Shown: positions 1 to 8,581, counted from the stretch's first letter. The stretch: DNA of 64,000 bases from Verrucomicrobium sp. BvORR034 (GCF_000739635.1 NZ_BATQ01000141.1:1-64000); one strand, 5' to 3'. Numbers and translations are program-made. The notes: generated from the sequence alone by a model not told the origin.

Positions 1-75
1 TCTCAACCAGCGCAGCCTCTCAACCAGCGCAGCCTCTCAACCAGCGCAGCCTCTCAACCAGCGCAGCCTCTCAAC
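1..75. repeat. 17-bp tandem repeat
   Basis: The unit TCTCAACCAGCGCAGCC is repeated exactly four times, followed by a partial fifth copy, and the array probably continues to the left of the window. It lies downstream of the minus-strand HAD gene. Directly after it, at 77-90, is a perfect 6-2-6 palindrome (GCCCGC TT GCGGGC) with no T-run, so it is only a weak terminator candidate. Confidence 0.9.
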
Positions 76-113
76 AGCCCGCTTGCGGGCCGCCCAACCA
101 GCGTGAAGCGCGC

Positions 114-839
114 TTAACCCCCATAAGCTCCCACCACCCCATCCGCCCCCGCCGCTATCAAGGCCTCCTTGGGGAAGCTTGTCGTCAGCCCCACCACGCG
201 ACATCCTGCTGCCTTTCCAGACCTTACTCCGTTGATTGAGTCCTCAATCACCAGACACTCGGCCGGATTTACGCCCAAGCGCTCCGCAGCCAGGAGATAC
301 GGCTCGGGATCCGGCTTGCCACGTTTCACGTCATCGCCCGTCACCACGGTCTCGAAGAGTCCATTCAGGTCGAATGCATCGAACGCCATCTTCTGCATGC
401 TTGGTGCCGCAGACGTCGCTACCGCCAGCCGCAGCCCCGCTTCCCCGGCAGCCACTGCAAACTCCCGGGCTCCAGAAATCAGGCGCACCAGGGAAAAGCG
501 CTCCACAAACAGGTCAAAAGCCCGCTTCATCACTGCCGACGCCTCTCGACCGGACTCAGGAAACAACCGCATCAGCCCTGCCGCCACCTCTCGGTCCGGC
601 ACGCCCTTGAAGGTCAGCAATTCCGTCTCCACGAGCGCCCGGCCGCCCATCTCCTCTGCCAGAGAGGAAATGCAGGTCGCATGCACCGGCTCGGAGTCGA
701 TCAAGACACCATCCATGTCAAACAAGATGGCCTTCATGCCATCCAGCAGGCGGGATCCCACCTGCAGGCCCGTTTTCCCTATCCCACACCTCTCCAGATC
801 ACATTTCACGTCAGCTTCCATTTCGAGGGTTGCGTTCAT
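114..839 (-). CDS. HAD-family phosphatase (beta-phosphoglucomutase-like)
   Basis: This is a haloacid-dehalogenase hydrolase that probably removes phosphate from, or isomerises, a small sugar phosphate in the cytoplasm. All four HAD motifs are visible: the nucleophile FDMDGVLIDSEP near residue 40, motif II VATSAAPS, the motif III lysine in RGKPDPEPY, and the acidic motif IV VIEDSINGVRSGKAAG. The start at 839 has a good ribosome-binding site (GAAGGGAG, 8 nt upstream) and gives 241 residues. An internal ATG at 737 (MKAILFDMDG) gives the more typical 207 residues. It is divergent from the LysR gene with a 69-nt gap. The substrate cannot be read from the sequence. Confidence 0.88.
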   Translation of the reverse strand: MNATLEMEADVKCDLERCGIGKTGLQVGSRLLDGMKAILFDMDGVLIDSEPVHATCISSLAEEMGGRALVETELLTFKGVPDREVAAGLMRLFPESGREASAVMKRAFDLFVERFSLVRLISGAREFAVAAGEAGLRLAVATSAAPSMQKMAFDAFDLNGLFETVVTGDDVKRGKPDPEPYLLAAERLGVNPAECLVIEDSINGVRSGKAAGCRVVGLTTSFPKEALIAAGADGVVGAYGG

Positions 840-895
840 GCTTCACGCTCCCTTCAAACTGGCCATTCTTCCAATGGCATGTTTTCATGATGGTG

Positions 896-910
896 ATAAC
901 CTGTTGTTAT
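896..910. promoter_or_regulatory. LysR-type T-N11-A box
   Basis: ATAAC-N5-GTTAT is a perfect inverted repeat that fits the LysR T-N11-A consensus, with T at 897 and A at 909. Its last bases are the A and T of the LysR gene's own ATG. A regulator bound here could repress itself and act on the divergent HAD gene. The match is direct; binding is inferred. Confidence 0.5.
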
Positions 911-1829
911 GGACATTCGCGAATTGCGATCCTTCGTCACCCTCGCTGAGCAGCTCCACTATGGGCGCGCCGCCCGGTTGCTGAACCTGAGCCAGCCTGC
1001 TCTGACCAAGCAGATCTTGCGGTTGGAGGAAGCTCTGGGGTCGCCCCTCTTCGAGCGGGACCGCCACGGCACCCGGCTCAGCGCCATCGGCCATCGGTTC
1101 CTCCAGGGCGCGCGCCCGATTCTGGCTGGGTTTGACCGGCTCTTGGCGCAAGGCCGCAAAGCAGCCTTGGGTGAAACGGGCAGCCTGCATGTCGCGTTTG
1201 GCTTCCACACCTTCGAACTGGTGCCACACCTCATCGTGCAACTGCGCGAGCAATGGCCTGAGGTGGAAGTGAGTCTGCGCGACCTCTCGTCTGCTGAGCA
1301 AATCGAGGGTCTGAACAACGGCCAGATCGACCTCGGCTTTGTGCGCCTTCCCGCACCTGTCCAGTTGCAGACCCTGCCCGTCATCAAAGACCGTCTGGCC
1401 TTAGTTTCTTCCGCGAACTCTCCCCTGCGTGAAAACGCCACCATTGCTGACTGTCGCAACGAGCCCTTTGTCGCCATCTCCGAAAAACGCGCTCCCGGCT
1501 TCCATCACCACATGCTGCTGCTTTGCGCCAAGCACGGCTTTCACCCCCGCATCGTTCAGGAGGTTGGAGAAATCACCACCGCGCTCGCCCTGGTTCGCGC
1601 CGGACTGGGCCTCGCGGTGGTGCCCCAGTCCACTGCCACCAGCGAGTTTGCCGGCATTCGCTTTCATCCCCTGCGTGACAAAGAAGCCGTGTGGACGGTC
1701 GGCGCCGCCTGGCGCAAGGGCGACACCAACCCGGTATTGAAGCGCTTTCTTCAGCTGTTGCGCCCCGGCGGATGGGTGAACAGCAAAAAGAAAACGGCAA
1801 ACGGTGGAGCAACTGCAACTGGCACCTGA
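909..1829 (+). CDS. LysR-family transcriptional regulator
   Basis: This 306-residue protein has the usual length and layout of a LysR regulator. A winged helix-turn-helix occupies about residues 1-60 (MDIRELRSFVTLAEQLHYGR, then AARLLNLSQPALTKQI and the LFERDRHGTRL wing). A type 2 periplasmic-binding-like effector domain covers about 90-295, with the typical DLGFVRLP and VRAGLGLAVVP stretches. It is divergent from the HAD phosphatase gene, its most likely target. The tail after residue 290 is rich in lysine and low-complexity. The effector is unknown. Confidence 0.93.
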   Translation: MDIRELRSFVTLAEQLHYGRAARLLNLSQPALTKQILRLEEALGSPLFERDRHGTRLSAIGHRFLQGARPILAGFDRLLAQGRKAALGETGSLHVAFGFHTFELVPHLIVQLREQWPEVEVSLRDLSSAEQIEGLNNGQIDLGFVRLPAPVQLQTLPVIKDRLALVSSANSPLRENATIADCRNEPFVAISEKRAPGFHHHMLLLCAKHGFHPRIVQEVGEITTALALVRAGLGLAVVPQSTATSEFAGIRFHPLRDKEAVWTVGAAWRKGDTNPVLKRFLQLLRPGGWVNSKKKTANGGATATGT

Positions 1830-1837
1830 AAAAGCCG

Positions 1838-2341
1838 CTATGACCGCAATCCCAATTCATCATTCCCAACTTCTAGCTTGAGCAGCACGCTCTTCGCCTC
1901 CAGCCCACCGGCGAAGCCGGTGAGCTTGCCGTTGCTGCCAATCACCCGATGACATGGCACCACAATGGAGATCGGATTGCGGCCATTCGCCGCTCCTACG
2001 GCGCGGACGGCCTTCGGCCGGCCAATCTGATTTGCAATCTGCCCATAGCTGCGGGTCTCACCAAAGGGAATGGTCGATAGCGCCCGCCATACCTCTTTCT
2101 GAAACGCAGTGCCTTCGGCTGCGAGCCTGAGATCAAACTGGGTCCTCCGGCCCGCAAAGTAGTCGTTTAACTGCCGCTCCGTCTCCAGCAACACCGGATG
2201 CTGGTCATCGCGCACGGTCTCACCGAGCGGCACACGTTTGGGATCGTCGTCTTCCCAAAGGATCGCTACCAGTCCGTTGTCGCTGGCCACCAGCGTGAGC
2301 TCGCCCACGGGTGATTTGATGGATTTGTAAACATGCTTCAT
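1838..2341 (-). CDS. ogt: Methylated-DNA--protein-cysteine methyltransferase
   Basis: This is a suicide repair protein that moves the alkyl group from O6-alkylguanine to its own cysteine. The active-site motif PCHRVIGSNGKLTGFAGG is intact, and the helix-turn-helix segment with RAVGAANGRNPISIVV precedes it. The start is set at 2341, where MKHVYKSIKSPVGELTLVAS matches the family N-terminus, giving 167 residues. A longer frame from 2428 adds 29 residues of uncharged-looking sequence that overlap the divergent repair gene. It is divergently paired with the Ada/AlkA gene, so the two probably answer the same alkylation stress. Confidence 0.95.
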   Translation of the reverse strand: MKHVYKSIKSPVGELTLVASDNGLVAILWEDDDPKRVPLGETVRDDQHPVLLETERQLNDYFAGRRTQFDLRLAAEGTAFQKEVWRALSTIPFGETRSYGQIANQIGRPKAVRAVGAANGRNPISIVVPCHRVIGSNGKLTGFAGGLEAKSVLLKLEVGNDELGLRS

Positions 2342-2397
2342 GGTCTTGATTGGATGATTTACGGCCCCAGCATGCCACGGGGGCAGGATTATCGCTG

Positions 2398-2445
2398 GCC
2401 GTTTTCGGACATGAAAGTAAAATGACATCCATGTCCGAAAACGGC
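2398..2445. repeat. Perfect 16-bp inverted repeat between ogt and Ada/AlkA genes
   Basis: The arms 2398-2413 (GCCGTTTTCGGACATG) and 2430-2445 (CATGTCCGAAAACGGC) are exact reverse complements, separated by 16 nt. The right arm contains an in-frame ATG of the repair gene at 2431, and the other ATG, at 2422, lies in the loop. As RNA this would be a strong hairpin over the translation start. As DNA it could be an operator for both divergent genes. Confidence 0.85.
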
Positions 2446-3960
2446 GAGTTTCAGCGCGCCAGTCCGGCTACCTTGTCCTCAGCCATGAACAATCCAGAAG
2501 GAAGCTCACTCATTGATGACCAGGCAGCCTATCAGGCCCTCACCTCCCACGATCCGCGGTTTGACGGTGTGTTTTTCGTGGGGGTCACCTCCACGGGCGT
2601 GTACTGCCGCCCCATCTGCCCTGCCAAGGTGCCGATGCTAAAAAACTGCCGGTTTTTTGGGAGTGCCGAGGCGGCCGAGAAGGCACAGTTCCGCCCCTGC
2701 CTACGATGCCGGCCTGAGCTCGCCCCCGGCCATGCACCGGTGGACAATGCCCAGCGCATCGCCCACCTCATCACCCACCGCATGAACGAGGGTCTGCTGG
2801 AAGACGGAGCGGGGATCGAGGAAATCGCAAGCGAATTCGGAGTCAGCTCCCGTCAGCTCCGCCGCATTGTGCAGAAAGAACTGGGCGTCTCCCCCATCGA
2901 ACTCCTCCAAACCCGGAGGCTGCTCCTGGCCAAGCAGCTGCTCACAGAGACCCGCCTTCCTGTGATCGACGTCGCCTTTGCCAGCGGCTTCTCCAGTCTC
3001 CGCCGGTTTAATGACGCTTTCAGCGCCCAGTATCGCATGCCCCCCAGCCGCCTGCGCAAGGAAGCCACCACTGGCGAGGACACAACGGCTCCTGCCGGAG
3101 TGACCTCCACCCTCCAGCTCAGCTACCGCCCTCCGTATGACTGGCAGGCCATCCTGGAGTTTCTACAGGGACGCATGATCAAGGACGTGGAGCATGTCAC
3201 AAGCACCTGTTACGCCCGCACCGTCCGATTGGGCAAGCACGCCGGCTGGGTACGCGTGACCCAGTCACCGCAGAAACATGCCCTGCTCGTGGAGTTCACC
3301 CACAGCCTCGCCCCGGTGCTGCCCGCGCTGTTGGACCGGCTTCGCAACCTTTTCGACCTTGCAGCGCGCCCTGACTTGATTTCCTCGCACCTTTCCCAGG
3401 ATCCCCTCCTGCGCCCGAGTCTGGAGGCCCACCCAGGTCTGCGAGTGCCCGGAGCCTTTGACGGATTTGAGCTCGCCATCCGCGCCATTCTCGGCCAGCA
3501 GGTCACTGTGAAGGCCGCCACCACCATCTCCTGTCGTTTCGCCGCGGCCTTTGGGGAAAAGATCGAGACTCCGTTCCCCGACCTCACGCGGCTCTCCCCT
3601 CAAGCCGATCGAGTGGCACGCGCCACGCTGGATGATGTCGCCCGACTGGGCATCGTCGCTGCCCGCGCCAGCTGCATCATTGGCCTCGCCCGCGCTTATC
3701 ACGACGGGACCCTCAAGCTAGACGCTGGATCCCCACCCGACAGCGCCATCGCCCAACTGGTTACCCTCCCTGGCATCGGCCAATGGACTGCCCACTACAT
3801 CGCGATGCGCGCCCTGCGCTGGCCCGACGCCCTCCCAAAGGAAGACATCGCCGTACGCAACAAACTCGGCGGGGTGACCGCCAAGCGGGCGGAAGAGATG
3901 TCACAACGCTGGCGTCCCTGGCGGAGCTATGCCGTCCTTCACGTTTGGAAATCACTTTGA
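2422..3960 (+). CDS. alkA: Ada-AlkA fusion: regulator and DNA-3-methyladenine glycosylase II
   Basis: This fused repair protein probably senses methyl damage and excises alkylated bases. From the N-terminus it has an Ada zinc domain whose four cysteines are visible (GVYCRPICP, NC, then RPCLRCRPE, about residues 60-100). Next come an AraC-type helix-turn-helix (about 120-205), an AlkA N-domain (about 220-300), and an HhH-GPD glycosylase domain (about 320-510). The HhH hairpin is LPGIGQWTAHYIAMRALRWP, followed by PKEDIAVR with the expected catalytic aspartate. The start is ATG 2422 or 2431; the frame is also open upstream to 2350, inside the divergent promoter. Length is 512 residues. Confidence 0.93.
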   Translation: MTSMSENGEFQRASPATLSSAMNNPEGSSLIDDQAAYQALTSHDPRFDGVFFVGVTSTGVYCRPICPAKVPMLKNCRFFGSAEAAEKAQFRPCLRCRPELAPGHAPVDNAQRIAHLITHRMNEGLLEDGAGIEEIASEFGVSSRQLRRIVQKELGVSPIELLQTRRLLLAKQLLTETRLPVIDVAFASGFSSLRRFNDAFSAQYRMPPSRLRKEATTGEDTTAPAGVTSTLQLSYRPPYDWQAILEFLQGRMIKDVEHVTSTCYARTVRLGKHAGWVRVTQSPQKHALLVEFTHSLAPVLPALLDRLRNLFDLAARPDLISSHLSQDPLLRPSLEAHPGLRVPGAFDGFELAIRAILGQQVTVKAATTISCRFAAAFGEKIETPFPDLTRLSPQADRVARATLDDVARLGIVAARASCIIGLARAYHDGTLKLDAGSPPDSAIAQLVTLPGIGQWTAHYIAMRALRWPDALPKEDIAVRNKLGGVTAKRAEEMSQRWRPWRSYAVLHVWKSL

Positions 3961-4264
3961 AACAATAAGTAGTGCTGGGCCTTAGCTCGTCAGTCGTAAG
4001 ACCCACGACTATCACCTCATCCCGGCCTCTGACAATCGCCACAGGGAACCTCAACGTCTACGTGGGGTTGAGGAGGGTGGAGCACTCACTCCGAAGGAGT
4101 TTCGGCGGTCCGACTTGCCACAGCCCCCAGAGGTCCTCTCCGGACACCGCACAAGGTCGCCTCCACGAACCGTTCCCCGCCCCGCCCTCCGCACACGTTG
4201 CTCAAATTCTACGAATGATTCCCCAGTCACCCACGTATGCCCTCCCACGCTCAAGCCTACGTCC
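3961..4264. other. Intergenic stretch with a small palindrome
   Basis: This stretch of about 300 bases has no convincing gene. At 4088-4100 it contains the 5-3-5 palindrome ACTCCGAAGGAGT, the same GAA-centred design as the palindrome at 52274-52290. It should hold the promoter of the secreted esterase gene, but no clear -35/-10 pair stands out. Confidence 0.5.
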
Positions 4265-5941
4265 ATGTCCCGCCCCGCCCTTCTCGTTTGTTCCCTCGTC
4301 CTGGCCACCAGTAGTGTCGCCAGTTTTCACGCCACAGCCCAGGAAAAAGCTCCACCGACCCCGACCGCGGTCCCATCGGTGCCTGCCACGACGCAGCCCC
4401 CGGCCGCGACGCCCCCTGCAGGGTTCCGGACGCTGTTCAACACCAAGGACCTCACTGGCTGGCATGGGCTCAACCCGCACTCCGTCGCCAGGCTCACGGG
4501 TGAAAAGAAGGACGCCACCCTCAAGCAGATGCGCGAGGAATTCCCAACCCACTGGCGTGTGGAGAACGGCGAACTCGTCAACAATGGTACTGGCCCCTAC
4601 GCCACGACCGACGAGGACTTTGGCGACTATGAGTTGATGCTCGAGTACAAGACGGTGGCCAAGGCCGACAGTGGCATCTACCTGCGCGGCGTTCCGCAGG
4701 TGCAGATTTGGGACTGGAACCAGGTTTTTGATCCCACCAAGCCCGACCGCCGCCCCCATCTGGGTTCAGGAGGTCTCTTCAACAACCCGCCCAAAACACT
4801 CGGCCGGGATCCGATTGAACTCAAAGACAAGCCCTTCGGCCAGTGGAACGCCTTTTCCATCAAGCACATCGGTGACCGCGTTTGGGTGACTTACAATACC
4901 CGGCTCGTGGTCGACGGCGTGCGCATGGAAAACTACTGGGACAAAACACAACCGTTCCCGGCCAAAGGGCCCATCATGCTTCAGACCCATGGCGGAGAGA
5001 TCCGCTGGCGCAACATCTTCATCCGCGAGATCAAGGAGGCCGAGGCCAAGAAATTCGTCGCCGAGAATCCTCCAATCCCCAACCCCACCGAATACGACGT
5101 GGCCTATGGACCGCACCCGAAGCAGGTCATGCATTTCTGGAAGGCTGAGTCTTCCAAGCCCACTCCTCTGCTCTTCTTCATCCATGGCGGCGGTTGGTCG
5201 GGTGGTGGCCGCCTGAGCGGTGTCACCAAGATGCTGCCCGAGATGCTCAAGGCGGGCATCTCCGTCGTTTCCGTGGAATATCGCTTCGTCGGTGAGGCCA
5301 CCAAGGACGGCGTGGTCCCGCCTGTGAAAGGTCCTCTGCATGACGCTGCCCGCGCCCTGCAACTGGTGCGCAGCAAGGCCACCGAGTGGAACATCGATAA
5401 ACAGCGTATTGGCGCAAGCGGAGGCTCCGCCGGAGCCTGCACCTCCCTTTGGCTTGCCTTCCATCCCGACCTCGCCGATCCCAAGAGTGACGATCCCATC
5501 GCACGTGAATCCACCCGCCTCTGGTGCGCGGCCGTCCTCGGAGCCCAGACCACCCTGGACCCTCAGCAGATGAAGGAATGGATGCCCAACAGCAGCTACG
5601 GTGCCCATGCCTTCGGCATCTCGGGTGACATGGCCAAAAAGACCTCCTCCTTCGTCGAATTCCACGCCAAACGGGAGACTATCCTCCCCTGGATCGCCGA
5701 GTACTCGCCCTACGCTCTCGTCACCTCCGATGATCCGCCCATCTACATGTCCTACAGCGCCGCTCCCGCCATGGGACAGAATCAGAAAGACCCCACCCAT
5801 TCCGCGAACTTTGGCGTGAAGCTGCAGGAACACTGCCGTACCAACAACGTCCCTTGTGAACTGGTGTACCCTGGGGCCCCGGAAGTGAAGCATGCCACCG
5901 CCGAGGATTATCTCCTCGAACGTCTGAAGGCGGAGAAATAA
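4265..5941 (+). CDS. Secreted DUF1080 (3-keto-disaccharide hydrolase) / alpha-beta hydrolase fusion
   Basis: This 558-residue exported protein combines two enzyme-like domains. A signal peptide (MSRPALLVCSLVLATSSVAS, cleaved near HATA) fixes the start at 4265. A DUF1080 beta-sandwich follows at about residues 55-260 (GFRTLFNTKDLTGWHGL, NGELVNNGTGPYATT, SGIYLRGVPQVQIWD). About 290-545 is an alpha/beta hydrolase of the BD-FAE/hormone-sensitive-lipase type, with oxyanion motif HGGGWSGGG and nucleophile elbow GGSAGA. DUF1080 proteins are reported to cleave 3-keto-glycosides. The pairing suggests attack on an esterified plant or algal glycan, which is inference. Confidence 0.9.
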   Translation: MSRPALLVCSLVLATSSVASFHATAQEKAPPTPTAVPSVPATTQPPAATPPAGFRTLFNTKDLTGWHGLNPHSVARLTGEKKDATLKQMREEFPTHWRVENGELVNNGTGPYATTDEDFGDYELMLEYKTVAKADSGIYLRGVPQVQIWDWNQVFDPTKPDRRPHLGSGGLFNNPPKTLGRDPIELKDKPFGQWNAFSIKHIGDRVWVTYNTRLVVDGVRMENYWDKTQPFPAKGPIMLQTHGGEIRWRNIFIREIKEAEAKKFVAENPPIPNPTEYDVAYGPHPKQVMHFWKAESSKPTPLLFFIHGGGWSGGGRLSGVTKMLPEMLKAGISVVSVEYRFVGEATKDGVVPPVKGPLHDAARALQLVRSKATEWNIDKQRIGASGGSAGACTSLWLAFHPDLADPKSDDPIARESTRLWCAAVLGAQTTLDPQQMKEWMPNSSYGAHAFGISGDMAKKTSSFVEFHAKRETILPWIAEYSPYALVTSDDPPIYMSYSAAPAMGQNQKDPTHSANFGVKLQEHCRTNNVPCELVYPGAPEVKHATAEDYLLERLKAEK

Positions 5942-6015
5942 CCCGCTTTGCGGGAGACTCCAGACTGCCAGACCTCAGACGCCAAGCTTGAGGCGGGAAG
6001 AAATGACCACCAAGA

Positions 6016-6050
6016 AACGGCGGCTTGTGCCTTGAGCACAAGCCGCCGTT
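6016..6050. terminator. Hairpin between convergent genes
   Basis: Perfect 15-bp arms (6016-6030 and 6036-6050, AACGGCGGCTTGTGC and its complement) enclose a 5-nt loop. It lies between the esterase gene and the minus-strand XRE gene, so it could stop both transcripts. No T-run follows on either strand, so its terminator role is inferred from position and stability. Confidence 0.6.
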
Positions 6051-6065
6051 CCATATAGCGCAGGG

Positions 6066-6266
6066 TCACTTGTACTCCAGAATGTCGCCCGGCTGACAAT
6101 CAAGCGCCTTGCAAATCGCCTCCAAAGTGGACAGTCGAACCGCTTTTGCCTTCCCATTCTTCAGGACGGAAATGTTGGCCATCGTGATGCCGACTTTCTC
6201 GGCGAGCTCGGTGACGCTCATCTTCCGTTTCGCCAGCATGACGTCGATGTTGATGATGATTGCCAT
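6066..6266 (-). CDS. Small XRE/Cro-type helix-turn-helix regulator
   Basis: This 66-residue protein is almost entirely one helix-turn-helix domain (MSVTELAEKVGITMANISVL, then TLEAICKALDCQPGDILEYK). It resembles the YozG-like regulators found next to DUF2975 membrane proteins, and the gene directly upstream on the same strand is such a protein. The two are probably co-transcribed across an 83-nt gap. It lacks any effector domain, so signalling must come from a partner, perhaps the membrane protein. Confidence 0.9.
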   Translation of the reverse strand: MAIIINIDVMLAKRKMSVTELAEKVGITMANISVLKNGKAKAVRLSTLEAICKALDCQPGDILEYK

Positions 6267-6349
6267 GGAGGAAAGGATTGCGGAAGTCGGAATGCCGATA
6301 CTGGACTTTGAAGTTTGAAATTTGGAGTTTGGATTTTGAATCTTGGCTC

Positions 6350-6832
6350 CTAAACCGTCAGGTCGTTCTCGGACTTCAGTTCCACGGCACTTTGCAGAGT
6401 CCTCTCGAACACAGCAGCGACAGTAGCAACAACCGTGGAGATGAACATCAGCAGCAGCCCCATCATCACCCCACCCGCAATGTCCTCCTTGCCACGCTGA
6501 AATAGGAAGATGTAGGCCTCTGCTCCCAAAATGAAACCGACCAGCGACATCGCGCAGTACTTGATCGTCCGCAGAGATTTCACTGCGCGTTGCGAGAACA
6601 CCTCATTCTGCCCCACATAGCCAAGAAGCCTGAAAGCCTGGTAAAGCGCGGTGAAGAAAGCGATCGAAGCAAGATACACATACGCCAGAAACGGATCGTT
6701 GAAGTAGATCTGAAAAACTGTGGAGTGGGCATTCCTGCCTTCAAGTTGAGGCTCCCAAAGCATCAGGCCAAGCGCAACCATGCCGACGAGCACAACCACC
6801 GCTTGCAGAAAGACCGTGGAGCTTTTCTTCAT
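6350..6832 (-). CDS. DUF2975 membrane protein
   Basis: The 160-residue protein has four predicted transmembrane segments (about residues 8-26, 46-66, 92-110 and 124-144) and the DUF2975 layout, with a cytoplasmic stretch NEVFSQRAVKSLRTIKYCAM between TM2 and TM3. The family has no firm biochemical role and is nearly always encoded beside a small XRE regulator, as here. The pair may be a membrane-linked regulatory module. Confidence 0.85.
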   Translation of the reverse strand: MKKSSTVFLQAVVVLVGMVALGLMLWEPQLEGRNAHSTVFQIYFNDPFLAYVYLASIAFFTALYQAFRLLGYVGQNEVFSQRAVKSLRTIKYCAMSLVGFILGAEAYIFLFQRGKEDIAGGVMMGLLLMFISTVVATVAAVFERTLQSAVELKSENDLTV

Positions 6833-6845
6833 GCTCCGACCTTAC

Positions 6846-6882
6846 ATCGATCATTTATCGTTTGTCGATATATTTTTATCGT
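6846..6882. promoter_or_regulatory. TATCG-rich operator candidate upstream of DUF2975/XRE pair
   Basis: Just upstream of the DUF2975 start, an AT-rich block holds TATCG-N5-CGATA (6856-6870), a further TATCG at 6877-6881, and an ATCGA at 6846-6850. In a GC-rich genome this is a conspicuous promoter-like island. It is a plausible site for the small XRE regulator; binding is inferred. Confidence 0.4.
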
Positions 6883-6983
6883 GATTTTCAAAAGGAGATA
6901 CCTCCGGCACCTTTGCCAGTCCTGCTCATCCCAGCGCGCATCCGCCGCCATCAGCCCGCCGCACCCGGCCAAACGACTGGCAC

Positions 6984-7916
6984 CTAGCGGCGCATTTCAG
7001 GGTTGAAGCCCAACTTCTGCGCCAGCATGGCGAAACTCTGCTTCGCCGCCGCCACGGGATCGTAGCCCGGCTTGTTAAAGATCATGGCACTCACTTCGAC
7101 GACCACAGGGCCCCTCCAACCGGACTGCTTCAACAATTTCGCGAACTGAGCGTAGTCGGTGCGGCCTTCGCCTGGCAGGAGGAACTGGACCTTCTTCGCA
7201 TCACCCGCGGAGTCCTTGACGTGGATGAAGCGCGTCTCGGAGATGAGCGGCTTGAGCGTGGCTTCCATCTCCATTCCCTGGAGCTCAAAGTGGCTGTAGT
7301 CGTAACAGAGTTTCACGAACGGACTTGCAGCTTGCGCGTGCAGCCAGAGCAATCGTTCCGGTGAATTCACCGCGCTGTTGACGTGTGCCTTAAGACAGAT
7401 CGTAAGCTTATTTTCGGCCGCGGTTCTCGCCCAATCCCGCACCCGATCCGCCATTCTTTCCTTCAGCGCGCCCCACTCGGCGGGTTTACCACCCAGCACG
7501 GATTCCAGAATAGGCGGCGCACCGGGCGAGAGTTCGTATGCGAACTCGGCCGCGATCTTGATATGCTCCAAATTCTTAGCGTGTGCGGCATCGTCCACCA
7601 CGAGGCTGAGGTTGTTCATTAGACCGGAGACGGTGAGTTGATGTCTGCCAAGTGACTCGCGAAGAGAGGCACGATCCGCCGCAGACAGCCGGCCCGGCTC
7701 GGTTGGGAATCCCGCATTGAGGGGGAGTTCAACGTTGTGATAGCCGATCTCGGCACACGCCTTGAGAGCCTCCGCGACGGGTAGCGACTTCATCCCATAG
7801 AGGCTGAAGCCCAGGCTGAGATTGGATTCTGCCGCATCCACCGGCAGGGGGAAGTTTGGCAGCGCAAGTCCAGCGGTGGCGGCGGTTTGTTGGAGGAATT
7901 GGCGGCGAGTCGGCAT
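6984..7916 (-). CDS. Tat-exported sugar phosphate isomerase/epimerase-family protein
   Basis: The 310-residue protein is an AP-endonuclease-2-type TIM barrel (Xylose isomerase-like, PF01261). Motifs include GYHNVELPLNAG, VELPLN-type early strand residues, LKAHVNSAVNSPERL, YDYSHFELQG and IHVKDSAG, whose Glu/His/Asp residues usually bind a metal. Starting at 7916 it begins MPTRRQFLQQ, a twin-arginine signal, with a hydrophobic stretch to about residue 30. A longer frame from 7955 would overlap the upstream gene. It is the last gene of the GMC dehydrogenase cluster and may rearrange the oxidised sugar. The substrate is unknown. Confidence 0.88.
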   Translation of the reverse strand: MPTRRQFLQQTAATAGLALPNFPLPVDAAESNLSLGFSLYGMKSLPVAEALKACAEIGYHNVELPLNAGFPTEPGRLSAADRASLRESLGRHQLTVSGLMNNLSLVVDDAAHAKNLEHIKIAAEFAYELSPGAPPILESVLGGKPAEWGALKERMADRVRDWARTAAENKLTICLKAHVNSAVNSPERLLWLHAQAASPFVKLCYDYSHFELQGMEMEATLKPLISETRFIHVKDSAGDAKKVQFLLPGEGRTDYAQFAKLLKQSGWRGPVVVEVSAMIFNKPGYDPVAAAKQSFAMLAQKLGFNPEMRR

Positions 7917-7938
7917 GGTGTATTGAGTGGAGGCTGAT

Positions 7939-8580
7939 TCAAGCAAGTCCGACATGCTTTAACGCTTCAATGGGCGGACCTTCGAAGGTGGCGGTTGGCC
8001 TGTTGCCCACGTAGCCGATGGCCTGCATGCCCTCAGGCGTGGTGTAGTAGCCGCCTGCGGTGAGATCGCGGTAGCGCTTGAAGAATGAAGCGGGCTTCTT
8101 GTGCTCGGGCTTCACTTTTGCGCCGGCTATGTCTGTACAGATCGTAGTTTGCTGGTCGTGAGTGAGATCAGCGAAGGGTTTGGAGAAACGACGTCGGGCT
8201 TCTTCGTCAATCCATTCCAAACCTTCGAGGATGACGCGGCGATCACCGGCTTGAGCGGGATACGGCGAACTGATCCATTCATCAATGAAGTCGGGCACTC
8301 CGACGGCGGAAGCGCTCGGCGAAGCATCATCGGCGGGGATGATCACATCGCACAAGGCGCGTGCCGTGTGCCTCTGTGGCCCGGTGAGTGTGAGCGGCCA
8401 CACGTCGCCAGGCTTGTAGATCTTCGCCATCACTGGGTCGGGGCCGTAACCCTTGGCTTGGACTGGGGTGTCGGCGGCAATGGCAAGGTGATCACGCGCG
8501 GCAAGCGTTGCCGCAGCCCCAAGCATCCACTGAATGGCAACGCGGCGATCCACGCGCGGGAGGTCGTCTGGGGAGCCCAT
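7939..8580 (-). CDS. Gluconate 2-dehydrogenase subunit 3-family protein (Tat)
   Basis: The 213-residue protein matches the small subunit that accompanies GMC-type sugar dehydrogenases. A twin-arginine signal is visible at residues 12-35 (DRRVAIQWMLGAAATLAA). The body has the family features TARALCDVIIPADDASPSA and GVPDFIDEW. Such subunits carry the Tat signal for the whole complex, exporting the signal-less flavoprotein with them. It starts one base after the dehydrogenase gene ends, so the two are translationally linked. Confidence 0.9.
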   Translation of the reverse strand: MGSPDDLPRVDRRVAIQWMLGAAATLAARDHLAIAADTPVQAKGYGPDPVMAKIYKPGDVWPLTLTGPQRHTARALCDVIIPADDASPSASAVGVPDFIDEWISSPYPAQAGDRRVILEGLEWIDEEARRRFSKPFADLTHDQQTTICTDIAGAKVKPEHKKPASFFKRYRDLTAGGYYTTPEGMQAIGYVGNRPTATFEGPPIEALKHVGLA

Positions 8581-8581
8581 G

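Noticed and set aside
1-75. CRISPR array
   Set aside because: The repeats are directly adjacent with no unique spacers, so it is a simple tandem repeat.
4766-5893. 375-codon minus-strand open frame opposite the DUF1080/esterase gene
   Set aside because: No recognisable domain, and the plus-strand fusion protein is clearly coding.
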